DNA of 64,000 nt from Candidatus Heimdallarchaeota archaeon (GTDB lineage Archaea > Asgardarchaeota > Heimdallarchaeia > Heimdallarchaeales > Heimdallarchaeaceae), in NCBI GenBank assembly GCA_030603365.1, contig JAUVXV010000001.1:186001-250000 (forward strand). The letters are read 5' to 3'. The translations under genes were made by a program, and so were the position numbers. Below the pieces are notes generated by a model, which did not search any database, was not told the origin of the DNA, and saw only the letters and a list, made by a program, of their open reading frames with translations. The number at the start of each line of letters is the position of its first letter. Positions within the stretch are counted from its first letter, which is position 1. Shown in pieces: positions 36,192 through 44,765 of this stretch.

Positions 36192-36476
36192 ATGAATAAT
36201 CAAGTGATAGACAATATTAATGTTGAAATGAGATTTATATTCAAGAAAAATGAAACCACTCAACGAATATATGAAACACTTATGCTAGAATCCACTTATG
36301 ACACAAATGAAAGAGCAAAAACCACTATTAGAGTTGAAAACAACACTCTAATTGTAAATATCCTAGCTAAGGATTCTGTTTCTGCAAGAGCAGCATCAAA
36401 TTCTTTCCTAAAATGGATAAACCTATCCAAACAGTTGCTATCTTATGTAAAAGATGTTAACACCTCATCAACCTAA
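36192..36476 (+). CDS. pcc1: KEOPS subunit Pcc1
   Basis: A 94-residue Pcc1: strand MRFIFKKNETTQRIYETLML, hairpin TTIRVENNTLIVNILAKD and the long helix SVSARAASNSFLKWINL, which is the best family match in the window. It dimerises and binds Kae1 in the t6A-synthesising KEOPS complex. It closes the exosome operon. A second family member lies at 3140-3406. Confidence 0.87.
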   Translation: MNNQVIDNINVEMRFIFKKNETTQRIYETLMLESTYDTNERAKTTIRVENNTLIVNILAKDSVSARAASNSFLKWINLSKQLLSYVKDVNTSST

Positions 36477-36486
36477 ATAAGATTCT

Positions 36487-37314
36487 TTATGTTATGCCTG
36501 CTTCTTTCAGCTTTCTTTGAATCAGTGGTTTCATAATCATTTTTCTAAATGCTACTTTGAAATACAAGCTTTTCTTGAAATATCGTGCTACTTTTTTGTA
36601 AGAATCAACTGTACTCCAAATACTTGGATAAGCACTAATTTCATTTACTATGATTTTTCTGAAACCTCTCTTCTTTATATCCTGAAGAATTTTGTCAACT
36701 GGAAGCACCCCAGCTCCAAATGCATAATGTGAGTCTTCTCCCTCATTGCAATCTGAAAGGTGAATTTCTTCTAATTCCTCAAAAGGCATCTTATCTAGAA
36801 GGTCCATATATGTCTTTGGACCATTTCTTAAATAGGAATGGGCTACATCAAATAACCATCCCTTCAACTGTGATCCAAGCTCTTGTTTTAATTTCTTGTA
36901 TAGTTCCTTGAATTCTTCATCAGATGTAAAACAGACATTCTCTAAAAGTAAGGGGATTTTTAATCGCTTAAGATTGTTTACTAATGTTTCAAAATCTCCA
37001 TGAGTTTCAACAGGATGAAAAACCCCTAGAATAATATTCAATTCATCTCCATAATCATTGATAAGCTTAATAATGTCATCAATTTCTTTTTGTTTTTCAG
37101 AATAGGCAAAATCAAACCCTTCTATTTCTGCGACAGGAAGATGAAAAGTTGTTTTCATCCCTTCAAGTGTTGCTATAATTTTACTAACATTCTCTAAATT
37201 TACTCCCTGCGGGTTAATCTCTCCAGCTTCTATACCCAATGTTTTTGCAAATTTAATAATATGCTCACATTCTAGTCCTTTATACGCTTGTATAGTTTGA
37301 CCTATTAAAACCAT
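36487..37314 (-). CDS. Sugar-phosphate isomerase/epimerase-like TIM barrel (AP-endonuclease 2 family)
   Basis: A 275-residue xylose-isomerase-like TIM barrel. Probable metal-site segments are LLLENVCF (Glu), WLFDVAHSYL (Asp-His), IHLSDCNEGEDSH (His-Asp) and IIVNEIS (Glu). Substrate cannot be told: sugar-phosphate epimerases, hydroxypyruvate isomerases and endonuclease IV all share this fold. It is divergent from the DDAH-like gene and its stop is convergent with Pcc1 with a ten-base gap. Confidence 0.8.
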   Translation of the reverse strand: MVLIGQTIQAYKGLECEHIIKFAKTLGIEAGEINPQGVNLENVSKIIATLEGMKTTFHLPVAEIEGFDFAYSEKQKEIDDIIKLINDYGDELNIILGVFHPVETHGDFETLVNNLKRLKIPLLLENVCFTSDEEFKELYKKLKQELGSQLKGWLFDVAHSYLRNGPKTYMDLLDKMPFEELEEIHLSDCNEGEDSHYAFGAGVLPVDKILQDIKKRGFRKIIVNEISAYPSIWSTVDSYKKVARYFKKSLYFKVAFRKMIMKPLIQRKLKEAGIT

Positions 37315-37333
37315 AATTAAAGTTGGTAGAGTG

Positions 37334-37345
37334 AAATATTTAAAT
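37334..37345 (+). promoter_or_regulatory. TATA box of the DDAH-like gene
   Basis: AAATATTTAAAT lies about 29 bases before the ATG at 37374. The spacing implies a leaderless mRNA and supports the ATG over the TTG nine bases upstream. Confidence 0.5.
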
Positions 37346-37373
37346 TCATTCCTTTAAACAGATATTGGAGCAA

Positions 37374-38129
37374 ATGAAGGCAGAAAAAGCAATCGTTCGT
37401 GAACCAAGTAAAAGTTATACCCAATGCATAACATCTCACCCATTAGGTCATACTGTGAGCTTAGATTTAGCAAGAAAGCAGCACAACAAATACTGTGATA
37501 CTTTAACAGAATTAGGACTTGAATTAATCAAATTACCACTAAAAGATGAGTATCCAGATGCTTGTTTTGTTGAAGATAATGCAGTAGTTCATGGAAACAA
37601 AGCATTCATTACAAGAATGGGGGTTGAGAGTCGACGTGGAGAAGAAGTTGATGTTGAATCAGCTTTGAGACAGTATTTTAGCATATCAAAGGCAACAAAT
37701 TCCGCAACTATCGAAGGGGGAGATGTTGTACATTTACCTTCTTCGCTCATCTGTGGAATAACTCAAAGAACAAATTATAAAGGAGTAGAACAAATGAGGA
37801 ATTGGTTAGATGTTCAAATAGCTACGATAGAAAACCCCAATATTGTTCATCTGAAGAGTTATATGAAATATTTGGGAAAAAATATTCTTATCACATCTAA
37901 AGAATATGAAAATCATCCTTTAGTGAAAGATTTGGATTTGCTAATAATCCCAAAACAAGAGTATTATTCAATAAACTGCCTTTCAATTAATGATACAATT
38001 ATCATGTCTGATAAATTCCAATATGCACAAGATTTAGTAAAGAATGCAGGATTTGAGGTAATATCCCTCAATATGAGTGAGTTTGAAAAATGCCAAGCCT
38101 CGTTAACTTGTCTTTCGATTCTCTTCTAA
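37374..38129 (+). CDS. Dimethylargininase-like amidinohydrolase
   Basis: A 251-residue guanidino-group modifying enzyme of the DDAH type. Motifs are PDACFVEDNAVV, ESRRGEEVDV, IEGGDVVHL, ITQRTN, a His segment (VHLKSYMKYLG) and the C-terminal catalytic Cys in SLTCLSILF. It would hydrolyse methylarginines or related N-substituted arginines, releasing citrulline. I chose the ATG at 37374 because of the TATA spacing. It is monocistronic. Confidence 0.9.
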   Translation: MKAEKAIVREPSKSYTQCITSHPLGHTVSLDLARKQHNKYCDTLTELGLELIKLPLKDEYPDACFVEDNAVVHGNKAFITRMGVESRRGEEVDVESALRQYFSISKATNSATIEGGDVVHLPSSLICGITQRTNYKGVEQMRNWLDVQIATIENPNIVHLKSYMKYLGKNILITSKEYENHPLVKDLDLLIIPKQEYYSINCLSINDTIIMSDKFQYAQDLVKNAGFEVISLNMSEFEKCQASLTCLSILF

Positions 38130-38171
38130 TGTCTAACTTGTATATTTGATTTAGAAATAAAAAGCAAAGCT

Positions 38172-38180
38172 CTATATAAC
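38172..38180 (+). promoter_or_regulatory. TATA box of the membrane protein at 38207
   Basis: CTATATAAC is centred about 31 bases before the ATG at 38207, the spacing expected for a leaderless transcript. Confidence 0.5.
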
Positions 38181-38206
38181 TTCATATCAGTATTATTCTG
38201 ATTGAT

Positions 38207-38821
38207 ATGTTCTTCTTCAAACGTATTTATAAAACATTAATTGGTTTTGTGACTTGCTCCGTAGTTATTGTTGTATTGATGCTTTTACTATGGTCTACTA
38301 TCGGAATCGAAGAGCTAATTACACTGAATAGTGATATGATTACAAATTATGGTGCAGGAGGACACTTCTGGGTAATTTTAATGATGTTACTAAATGTAAG
38401 TATATTTATTAACATGAATATACCTATTGTTGGAGTTACTCAACCAGTAGAAGACATGAGTAACCCTGGAGTTTTTGTTCTAATACTTGTCATTTGGTTA
38501 ATCGGATCTTTTGCAGGAGGATTAGCTTCAAGAGGTGGATTAAGATCTGGCTTGTGGTCTGCAGTTTTATCTTATCTTTTCTTAGTTTTTCTATTTGCAA
38601 CAATGTCTGGTTCAATGGTTGGTACTGGGACTGCTGGTATGTTAGTTTTTATTATTAATTTCTTTGCCCCCATTGTCCTTGGATCATTCTTCATTATTCC
38701 TATCTTGGGTATTGCGGGTGGAATCGCTGGAGGAATACTTGGTAAAATGCTTTTCACAAAATCAAAGAAAAAAGATGATGTAAAAGGTGAAGAATCAAAG
38801 GAAGATTCAAAGGAAGAATAA
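38207..38821 (+). CDS. Polytopic membrane protein, unknown function
   Basis: A 204-residue integral membrane protein with about five hydrophobic segments (near 9-31, 50-72, 88-108, 118-136 and 140-185). The last region is glycine-rich (GIAGGIAGGILG), and a charged tail (DDVKGEESKEDSKEE) follows. No conserved enzymatic motif. A TATA box 31 bases from the ATG suggests a leaderless single-gene transcript. Confidence 0.72.
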   Translation: MFFFKRIYKTLIGFVTCSVVIVVLMLLLWSTIGIEELITLNSDMITNYGAGGHFWVILMMLLNVSIFINMNIPIVGVTQPVEDMSNPGVFVLILVIWLIGSFAGGLASRGGLRSGLWSAVLSYLFLVFLFATMSGSMVGTGTAGMLVFIINFFAPIVLGSFFIIPILGIAGGIAGGILGKMLFTKSKKKDDVKGEESKEDSKEE

Positions 38822-38910
38822 TCCAACTTCTTCTTTCTTTTTCTAAATTTGATCGAGGTTTTTATACGTATATTTTTTATATTGAAAAAATAACAATTCA
38901 ACTGAATCTT

Positions 38911-40449
38911 ATGGCTAGTCAAACTAATACTTTAGCTATTCCCTGGGTAGAAAAATATCGTCCAGAACATCTTGTTGATTTTGTGGGCAATAGAAGTGCA
39001 GTTCAGGAACTAGAAAATTGGTTAAAAACCTGGAACCAGCAAAAGAAGAAAGTAGCACTTCTAGCGGGTCCTGCAGGAGTAGGAAAGACTAGTGTTGTTT
39101 ATTATTTGATTAAGAAGTATAAATACGAATTTGTAGAAGTCAATGCAAGTGATAAGAGAAACAAGAAAGCTGTTGAGTTATTAGTAGGTAAATCTTCAAC
39201 TGAAGGTACTGTTTTACAGGGAGCTAGGGTTCGAAAGTTAATTCTAGTTGATGAAGCGGATGGTTTGTTTGGGAATGAAGATAGGGGAGGAGGAAGTGCA
39301 TTAGGAAAAGCTGTAACATCGACAAAAGTTCCAATCATCTGTACTGCAAATGATCCTTCAGCAAAATCGCTGAAATCAGCAAAAAGAAGCATGAAAGTCA
39401 TTGAATTTCATAGATTAGAAGAAGATGAAATATTGCTTCTTCTTCAGAAGATAGCTGATAAAGAAAAAGTGAAAGTAAGTGATGCAACACTTATTGCTAT
39501 TACAAAAAATTGTGGGGGGGATGCTAGATCTGCAATTAACGATTTAGAAGGAGCGGCTTTTGGAAACATTGATAAAGAGATAACATTTGCTCCTAGAAAT
39601 CAACAACATAGTCTGGATAATGCACTAAATAACATCTTCAAAGCAAATAACTTCTATGATGTGAAATCCGCACTAGACGGAGTTGATGTTGATTATCGAG
39701 AGCTTCTAACCTATATTCATGAACATGCATACAAACAAGCAGAATCATCAGCTGAACAACTCAAAATGTATGAATTAATAGCTGTAGCAGATTTTTACCT
39801 TTCACAATGCTATATAAAACAGGACTGGAAGTTCCTAAAATATTTCTTTACATTTATCTCGTCTGTTGGACTTGTTAAAACTTCTTCATTCAAATATACT
39901 AAGTATGGCTTTCCTAGCTACTGGTCTCTTATGGCGAGACTTCGTGGAAAAAATGCAAAAATAAAGAGCATCGCAGATAAGAGTATTAAACACCTTCATT
40001 GCTCAAGAAAGTTATTTCAAAATGAATATTATCCCTTCCTACGAATAATCTTCAATACTGACCCTAAAATGGCAGGGGGATTAACAACTTGGTTACAATA
40101 TAGTGATGATGATCTCAATTTTCTAACAGATGGTTCTAGTAAATTAATAAAGAGAATAAAAGATCATGCTGAGGAAGCTTATCTACAAATGGCTGGGGAT
40201 TGGATTAAAAGGGCAAAGAATATGGAAAAGAGTTTGCTCTTTTATAACGAACCAGCAAAAAAGAAGAAAGTAAAGTTTACTTCTTCTAAAAAAGTCAAAG
40301 AAAACATAAAAAAGGTAGTAGAAATCAAGGATGAAACTCACGAGAAAGAATCTGAAGAAGAAAAAACTTCAGAAAGTGATAATTCATCAGAGAAGAAAAC
40401 CAATAATAATAAAAAATCTCAAACATCTCTAGAGAAATTTGTCAATTAG
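38911..40449 (+). CDS. rfcL: Replication factor C large subunit
   Basis: A 512-residue AAA+ clamp-loader subunit: PWVEKYRPEHLVDFVGN, Walker A GPAGVGKTS (about 53-61), Walker B ILVDEADGLFG, sensor 1 ICTANDPS, and NCGGDARSAINDLEGAA. A Lys/Glu-rich linker leads to a C-terminal QTSLEKFVN, which fits a PCNA-interacting PIP box. It loads PCNA with the small subunit (not in window). Normal length. Confidence 0.96.
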   Translation: MASQTNTLAIPWVEKYRPEHLVDFVGNRSAVQELENWLKTWNQQKKKVALLAGPAGVGKTSVVYYLIKKYKYEFVEVNASDKRNKKAVELLVGKSSTEGTVLQGARVRKLILVDEADGLFGNEDRGGGSALGKAVTSTKVPIICTANDPSAKSLKSAKRSMKVIEFHRLEEDEILLLLQKIADKEKVKVSDATLIAITKNCGGDARSAINDLEGAAFGNIDKEITFAPRNQQHSLDNALNNIFKANNFYDVKSALDGVDVDYRELLTYIHEHAYKQAESSAEQLKMYELIAVADFYLSQCYIKQDWKFLKYFFTFISSVGLVKTSSFKYTKYGFPSYWSLMARLRGKNAKIKSIADKSIKHLHCSRKLFQNEYYPFLRIIFNTDPKMAGGLTTWLQYSDDDLNFLTDGSSKLIKRIKDHAEEAYLQMAGDWIKRAKNMEKSLLFYNEPAKKKKVKFTSSKKVKENIKKVVEIKDETHEKESEEEKTSESDNSSEKKTNNNKKSQTSLEKFVN

Positions 40450-40465
40450 GAAGAAAATACAAAGT

Positions 40466-40786
40466 TTATTTTTCCTCTTTAGTTTTTGAAATTTGATCAC
40501 CTAGAGGAAACATGAGACCAGATGAAAGAAGGAACTGTAACATTTTCTTGAAGTTAGAGACCATATAGATATCAGTACCTGTTTTCTTTCTAACCATCCG
40601 ATTTTGTACTAAGTAATCTATGCATTTCAGCACATCCTTTTTTCTAATACCAGTAACATCTATTAATTCATCTAAGCTCATTCCTTCTTCGTATAAACTT
40701 AAAGAAACTGCTACTACACCAATATTAACCCTATCAATTACATCACTAGGGAGTTCTATGTCTTCTTCTGGTTTTGTATCATCCAT
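40466..40786 (-). CDS. Winged-helix DNA-binding-type protein
   Basis: A 106-residue protein with a helix-turn-helix core (LYEEGMSLDELIDVTGIRKK, VLKCIDYLVQNRMVRKK, then the wing TGTDIYMVSNFKKMLQ). It is most like small archaeal wHTH regulators. It overlaps the phosphoribosyltransferase gene by eight bases, so the two are coupled and it may regulate or act with it. Target unknown. Confidence 0.72.
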   Translation of the reverse strand: MDDTKPEEDIELPSDVIDRVNIGVVAVSLSLYEEGMSLDELIDVTGIRKKDVLKCIDYLVQNRMVRKKTGTDIYMVSNFKKMLQFLLSSGLMFPLGDQISKTKEEK

Positions 40787-41390
40787 TCTTATTCATCTCA
40801 TTCAAATTGCCATTTTTTAATATTAAGGAGAAATAAGTATCGACTAAGGGGGGAGGAATCCCAATGTCTTTTAATTTCTTTCTTATTTCTTTATTTGACA
40901 TCTTATCACAGTTTGTTTTATATTGAAATGCAGTAAACTCACCATATTCCCATGGGTATACTACCCAAGACTGTGTTTCTTTTATATAGTAATTAGGTTT
41001 GACAATGCTATGATTTTTGTAATATAGTGTTGCTGTCCTTATTTCTTTTGCTCCCTTTTCCTTAATGTGATCTATAGCAGCAACTAAACTCTTTCCACTA
41101 TCTGCAACATCATCTACAATCAGAACAATTTTCCCCTCTACTCCTTCTGAGATTTCTTGGGTAATAATAGGATTTTCAGTGGCTCTAGAAGTATTATCAT
41201 AGAATTCAATCTTAATATTCGCTGTTCTTTTGTTCCCATAAAAATCAGCTAATAATCTAGCTGGTATCCAACCGCCTCTAGCTATACCAACAATTACCTC
41301 TGGATAAAAATTATCTTCAGTGATTTTCTCAAATAAATAAAAGGTCATTTGATAGCTTTGATCCCAAGATACAATCTCATAATCTTCCAT
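40779..41390 (-). CDS. Phosphoribosyltransferase-domain protein
   Basis: A ~203-residue type I PRTase: VIVGIARGGWIPARLLADF near the N-terminus and the PRPP-binding motif VLIVDDVADSGKSLV. The hood region (YKNHSIVKPNYY) and C-terminal YPWEYGEF resemble xanthine/hypoxanthine PRTases, so purine-base salvage is the likely role. I chose the ATG at 41390; a TTG 21 bases upstream is possible. The C-terminus adds about 50 helical residues. Confidence 0.88.
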   Translation of the reverse strand: MEDYEIVSWDQSYQMTFYLFEKITEDNFYPEVIVGIARGGWIPARLLADFYGNKRTANIKIEFYDNTSRATENPIITQEISEGVEGKIVLIVDDVADSGKSLVAAIDHIKEKGAKEIRTATLYYKNHSIVKPNYYIKETQSWVVYPWEYGEFTAFQYKTNCDKMSNKEIRKKLKDIGIPPPLVDTYFSLILKNGNLNEMNKNG

Positions 41391-41479
41391 TTTTTGTTCA
41401 CACAAAAACAACCTCTATCTTGTTAAAAAGATTATTAATGGTGCTACTGAAGATTGCATTTTAAGAAAGCTTAATATCT

Positions 41480-43765
41480 ATGATTGAGACATTGAACTTT
41501 GAAGAATTAAAAGGTGCCATTATGTCATTTATAGAAAGATTACAACTAAATCCAGAAGAAAAACAGGTTTATTCGTTACTTCTAGGTACAGGACAACTAA
41601 CAACTTTTGAAATTGCGGAATATGGGAAGCTCCACTTTTCTAAGGTTGAAACTGCTCTGGACTCTCTTGTTACAAAGAGAGCTGTAGGTGTTTCTGAAGG
41701 CTATATCGAGAAATACTTTGTTAGAATACCTTTGGAATATCTAGCTGAATCTAGTGATACTATTAATTCGAGTATCAAAGGATATTTAGAAAGCACAAAT
41801 AGCTTTATTCAGAGTAAGCAAACTGAATTTAATCAACTACGAACTAATCTGGTTAATCAGCTCAATACTTCTTTAACTCAAAAAGAAGAGGAGATAGATC
41901 AACAATACTCTAATGTTTCAGCAAATCTCCAATCTTTAACAAATCAAAGGAGAGAAAATCTAGAAAGCAAGTTAAATATGATAAAGAGTAAACTCACAAG
42001 TATTCAAGATGAAGAAAAACAATTCATAGAAAACTCAATTAAAGAAGTTTTGCAAAATAATATTGATACAATATCTGCTGCAAAATCTGTTGCTGAGAAT
42101 AGTTTAGAAAATATCAAACATTCTAATACAGAGACAATTGCGAATACTAATAGTACGATGGAGCAAAATATTAAACAACATACTGCAAGCATAGAAGAAA
42201 TTTCTCAATCTTTGCAGCCTAAAATTGAACTTCTAGAAGAAAATTATCTTAATCATCTTAATGAAATCACAGAGCTTATTCAACAGAATATTGATACAAC
42301 AAAAATTGATGTTAGAACGTTCAATCGAAGTCAAGCTGACAAATATGTAGGTTTTTCTACAGAAACCGTTAGAAAAACAGGGGAAACAATTGATAAAATC
42401 TCTGATACAGTTTCGGGTTCTTTAGGGGAGCTAAATACTTCACTTGAAATGATTCTAAATAGAAAAGTGGAAGAGTTATCACTCCAAGTTCAAGAAGCGG
42501 TTTCATCTCTGAATGAGAAAGTTGCTGAAATTAAACAGAGTTTATTTGATGAATTTGAACAGCAGAGGAATAATGCGATATCTGGTACTATCTCACAAAT
42601 TAAAGGAGATATGAACCTTAAATTTACAGATTTACAGAATAATGAACAAATTCAAAGAAACAACCTTGTTAGTGAGAGAGACATATTCTCACAAAAGCTT
42701 GAAACTCATTACAATGAGGCAATTCAAAGCTATAATGAGAAAATCACTGAAATTCAAGATACTGCTAGAACTAGGTTAAGCTCTTTTAAAGAAAATCTTA
42801 CAAACCAATTCAGTAGTATTGCATCAACAATTTTTGAAGATTTGAATAGCCATGTTCAGCAGTTCAAAGATCTATCTGATCAACTTAACGAGAATATACA
42901 ACAAACTCTAGGTTCTGAAATAGATGGTGTAAAAGAGAAATGGACGAATTTGTCAGCTCAAATAGAAACATTGACACAAGAAAACGAAACCAAAATCAAT
43001 GAAAAATACCAAGAAGTAATAAATCTAATTGGAGCATCAACAACAAGTATTACTACTGATTTGAGTAATTATTTGAACCAAACTCTAGAATCATCGCTTA
43101 AGGTTACCAATGATTTTGTCACAGCTTCAAAAACTCAGATAAGAGAGAGTAAAGATCAAATTGCTGGTAGTCTTAATGAGGAAGTAAATGCATCGACTAC
43201 TTTCTTAGAAGAAACTGGGGCTAAATATACAGATACAGCGAATTATCTTACTAGCTTAACAATGAAAATAAAGAATGATTTCAGGACTTTAGAAGCAACA
43301 ACTAGTGAAACTCCTGTTCCTCGTGTAGAAACAACATCAATAATTGGGCTTGAAGCTACCATTAGTCACATCGATAGAATAGTAAGAGCTGCAAAAAGAA
43401 GTGTGACAATCATGTCCCCAAAACCAGAATACATACCACTAGAGGCAGTAAAGTCCTTACCAACAACAGTGAGAGTTACAATAGTAACTTATCTTGATGA
43501 GCAAATGAATAGGGATTGGATAGATTCTGCTTATGCAGCGGAAGCAAATGTTGAAGTAAGAAAATTCAGAGATATGGGGACAGGTGTAGAGCTTCCACAA
43601 TTCATTGGTGCTGAGAGAGAAAATGAGGAAGTATTAATAGCAGCAACTGATGAGGCTACGCAACAAGTTGTTGGGATTTTAAGTAGTTCTACAGAATTTG
43701 CTAAACTTGTTTCATATATCATAATAGCTGATTTTGCAAGAGGAAGGTCAACACAAATAAAATAA
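41480..43765 (+). CDS. TrmB-like HTH protein with a giant coiled coil
   Basis: A 761-residue protein in three parts. Residues ~15-90 are a TrmB-type winged helix (LNPEEKQVYSLLLGTGQLT, FEIAEYGKLHFSKVETALD). Residues ~90-600 are almost continuous Gln/Asn/Ser/Glu-rich helix (no Cys, almost no Pro), like a long coiled coil. Residues ~620-761 resemble the TrmB effector/PLD-like domain (IDRIVRAAKRSVTIMSPKPE, VRVTIVTYLDEQ). Typical TrmB regulators have no such rod. It could connect DNA to another structure; function is unknown. Confidence 0.78.
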   Translation: MIETLNFEELKGAIMSFIERLQLNPEEKQVYSLLLGTGQLTTFEIAEYGKLHFSKVETALDSLVTKRAVGVSEGYIEKYFVRIPLEYLAESSDTINSSIKGYLESTNSFIQSKQTEFNQLRTNLVNQLNTSLTQKEEEIDQQYSNVSANLQSLTNQRRENLESKLNMIKSKLTSIQDEEKQFIENSIKEVLQNNIDTISAAKSVAENSLENIKHSNTETIANTNSTMEQNIKQHTASIEEISQSLQPKIELLEENYLNHLNEITELIQQNIDTTKIDVRTFNRSQADKYVGFSTETVRKTGETIDKISDTVSGSLGELNTSLEMILNRKVEELSLQVQEAVSSLNEKVAEIKQSLFDEFEQQRNNAISGTISQIKGDMNLKFTDLQNNEQIQRNNLVSERDIFSQKLETHYNEAIQSYNEKITEIQDTARTRLSSFKENLTNQFSSIASTIFEDLNSHVQQFKDLSDQLNENIQQTLGSEIDGVKEKWTNLSAQIETLTQENETKINEKYQEVINLIGASTTSITTDLSNYLNQTLESSLKVTNDFVTASKTQIRESKDQIAGSLNEEVNASTTFLEETGAKYTDTANYLTSLTMKIKNDFRTLEATTSETPVPRVETTSIIGLEATISHIDRIVRAAKRSVTIMSPKPEYIPLEAVKSLPTTVRVTIVTYLDEQMNRDWIDSAYAAEANVEVRKFRDMGTGVELPQFIGAERENEEVLIAATDEATQQVVGILSSSTEFAKLVSYIIIADFARGRSTQIK

Positions 43766-43915
43766 ATTATAAAACGACATCCCTCTTTTTTTCTTCTTTC
43801 TAGACCTTCAAGTTATTAATTGAAGAAATACAAGATACAAGAAATATGGGTAAAGAGAGAAGAGTTTAAAAAGAGGATAAAAAAAAGGATTTCAAACACC
43901 TAGGTGAAATAAAAA

Positions 43916-44089
43916 ATGCCAACAGTAGTAGATGCAGAATGTTGTATAGCTTGTGGAGCTTGTGTAGATATTTGTCCAGAAAATGTATATGACATGAAAG
44001 ATGTAGCAGTAACAACAAGAAAGGAAGAGTGTACAGATTGTGGACTCTGCATTGATGAATGTCCTAACGAATGTATTGATTTCGAGTAA
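43916..44089 (+). CDS. Small 2x[4Fe-4S] ferredoxin
   Basis: A 57-residue ferredoxin too short for most ORF cutoffs. It has two CxxCxxCxxxCP motifs: CIACGACVDICP (first) and CTDCGLCIDECP (second), giving two [4Fe-4S] clusters. It is a general low-potential electron carrier. The ATG at 43916 follows an AGGTGA ribosome binding site, and it stands alone downstream of the TrmB-like gene. Confidence 0.93.
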   Translation: MPTVVDAECCIACGACVDICPENVYDMKDVAVTTRKEECTDCGLCIDECPNECIDFE

Positions 44090-44152
44090 ATAATTGGACA
44101 TTTATTTTCTTTTTCTAATTAATTTCTTGTTTTTCTTGTCTTTCTTGTTTTT

Positions 44153-44635
44153 CTAATGTCTGTATCTTCTAAATAATTTCTTCCAACCACTTACTTTTTC
44201 TCCTAGATTTATCATACCCATAGGTGCCGATTTAACTACCTCTAGGTCATAGAGAACTTTGTCAAAACCATCAAAAACTGCTGGTTCCGCATAACCTCGT
44301 CCAATTTCATCTTCATACATTTCTAGAAATGCTCCATAAGTCATATCTAGTTGTGCTTTCACTTCTTCATCTTTTTCTCTTAATGGTGTAGTGAAGACAA
44401 TTATTAAGTTTCGATCATTATCCACTTTGAAATTTAATTTCAAATCTGAGAAGATAACTGACTGAATTTCCTGTTGTCCATATGATTCTTTCGAAAATGC
44501 ATAAAGTGCAGCTAAAAATCCTGTTTGTAGAGTGTGATCTGGTCTCATTTTACAAGTTTCTCCTCCAAAACACCTACTATAGTATGGGATACCACTACTA
44601 TCAAATATAAATACATCATCTGCCAATTTAATCAC
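44153..44635 (-). CDS. Longin-like domain protein
   Basis: A 160-residue protein (GTG start at 44635). The first ~125 residues read like a longin/profilin-like fold: the opening strand VFIFDSSGIPYYSRCF with its turn, a helix (LQTGFLAALYAFSKESYG), strands (IQSVIFSDLKLNF; NLIIVFTTPL) and a final long helix. A C-terminal basic tail (KKLFRRYRH) follows. Longin proteins are abundant in Asgard archaea and in eukaryotic trafficking. The call is from fold pattern, not sequence identity. It is divergent from the Dna2-like gene. Confidence 0.6.
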   Translation of the reverse strand: MIKLADDVFIFDSSGIPYYSRCFGGETCKMRPDHTLQTGFLAALYAFSKESYGQQEIQSVIFSDLKLNFKVDNDRNLIIVFTTPLREKDEEVKAQLDMTYGAFLEMYEDEIGRGYAEPAVFDGFDKVLYDLEVVKSAPMGMINLGEKVSGWKKLFRRYRH

Positions 44636-44765
44636 TTAATTGAGTTTAATTATTTATAACATTCTCATTTTCTATTTTTAAAATATGGATTGAACAAAAA
44701 TTCGCTATTTGCCATGTCTGTTCACCCACACGTTTATTTATCATTTTCTAGATAAAGAGTTGACA

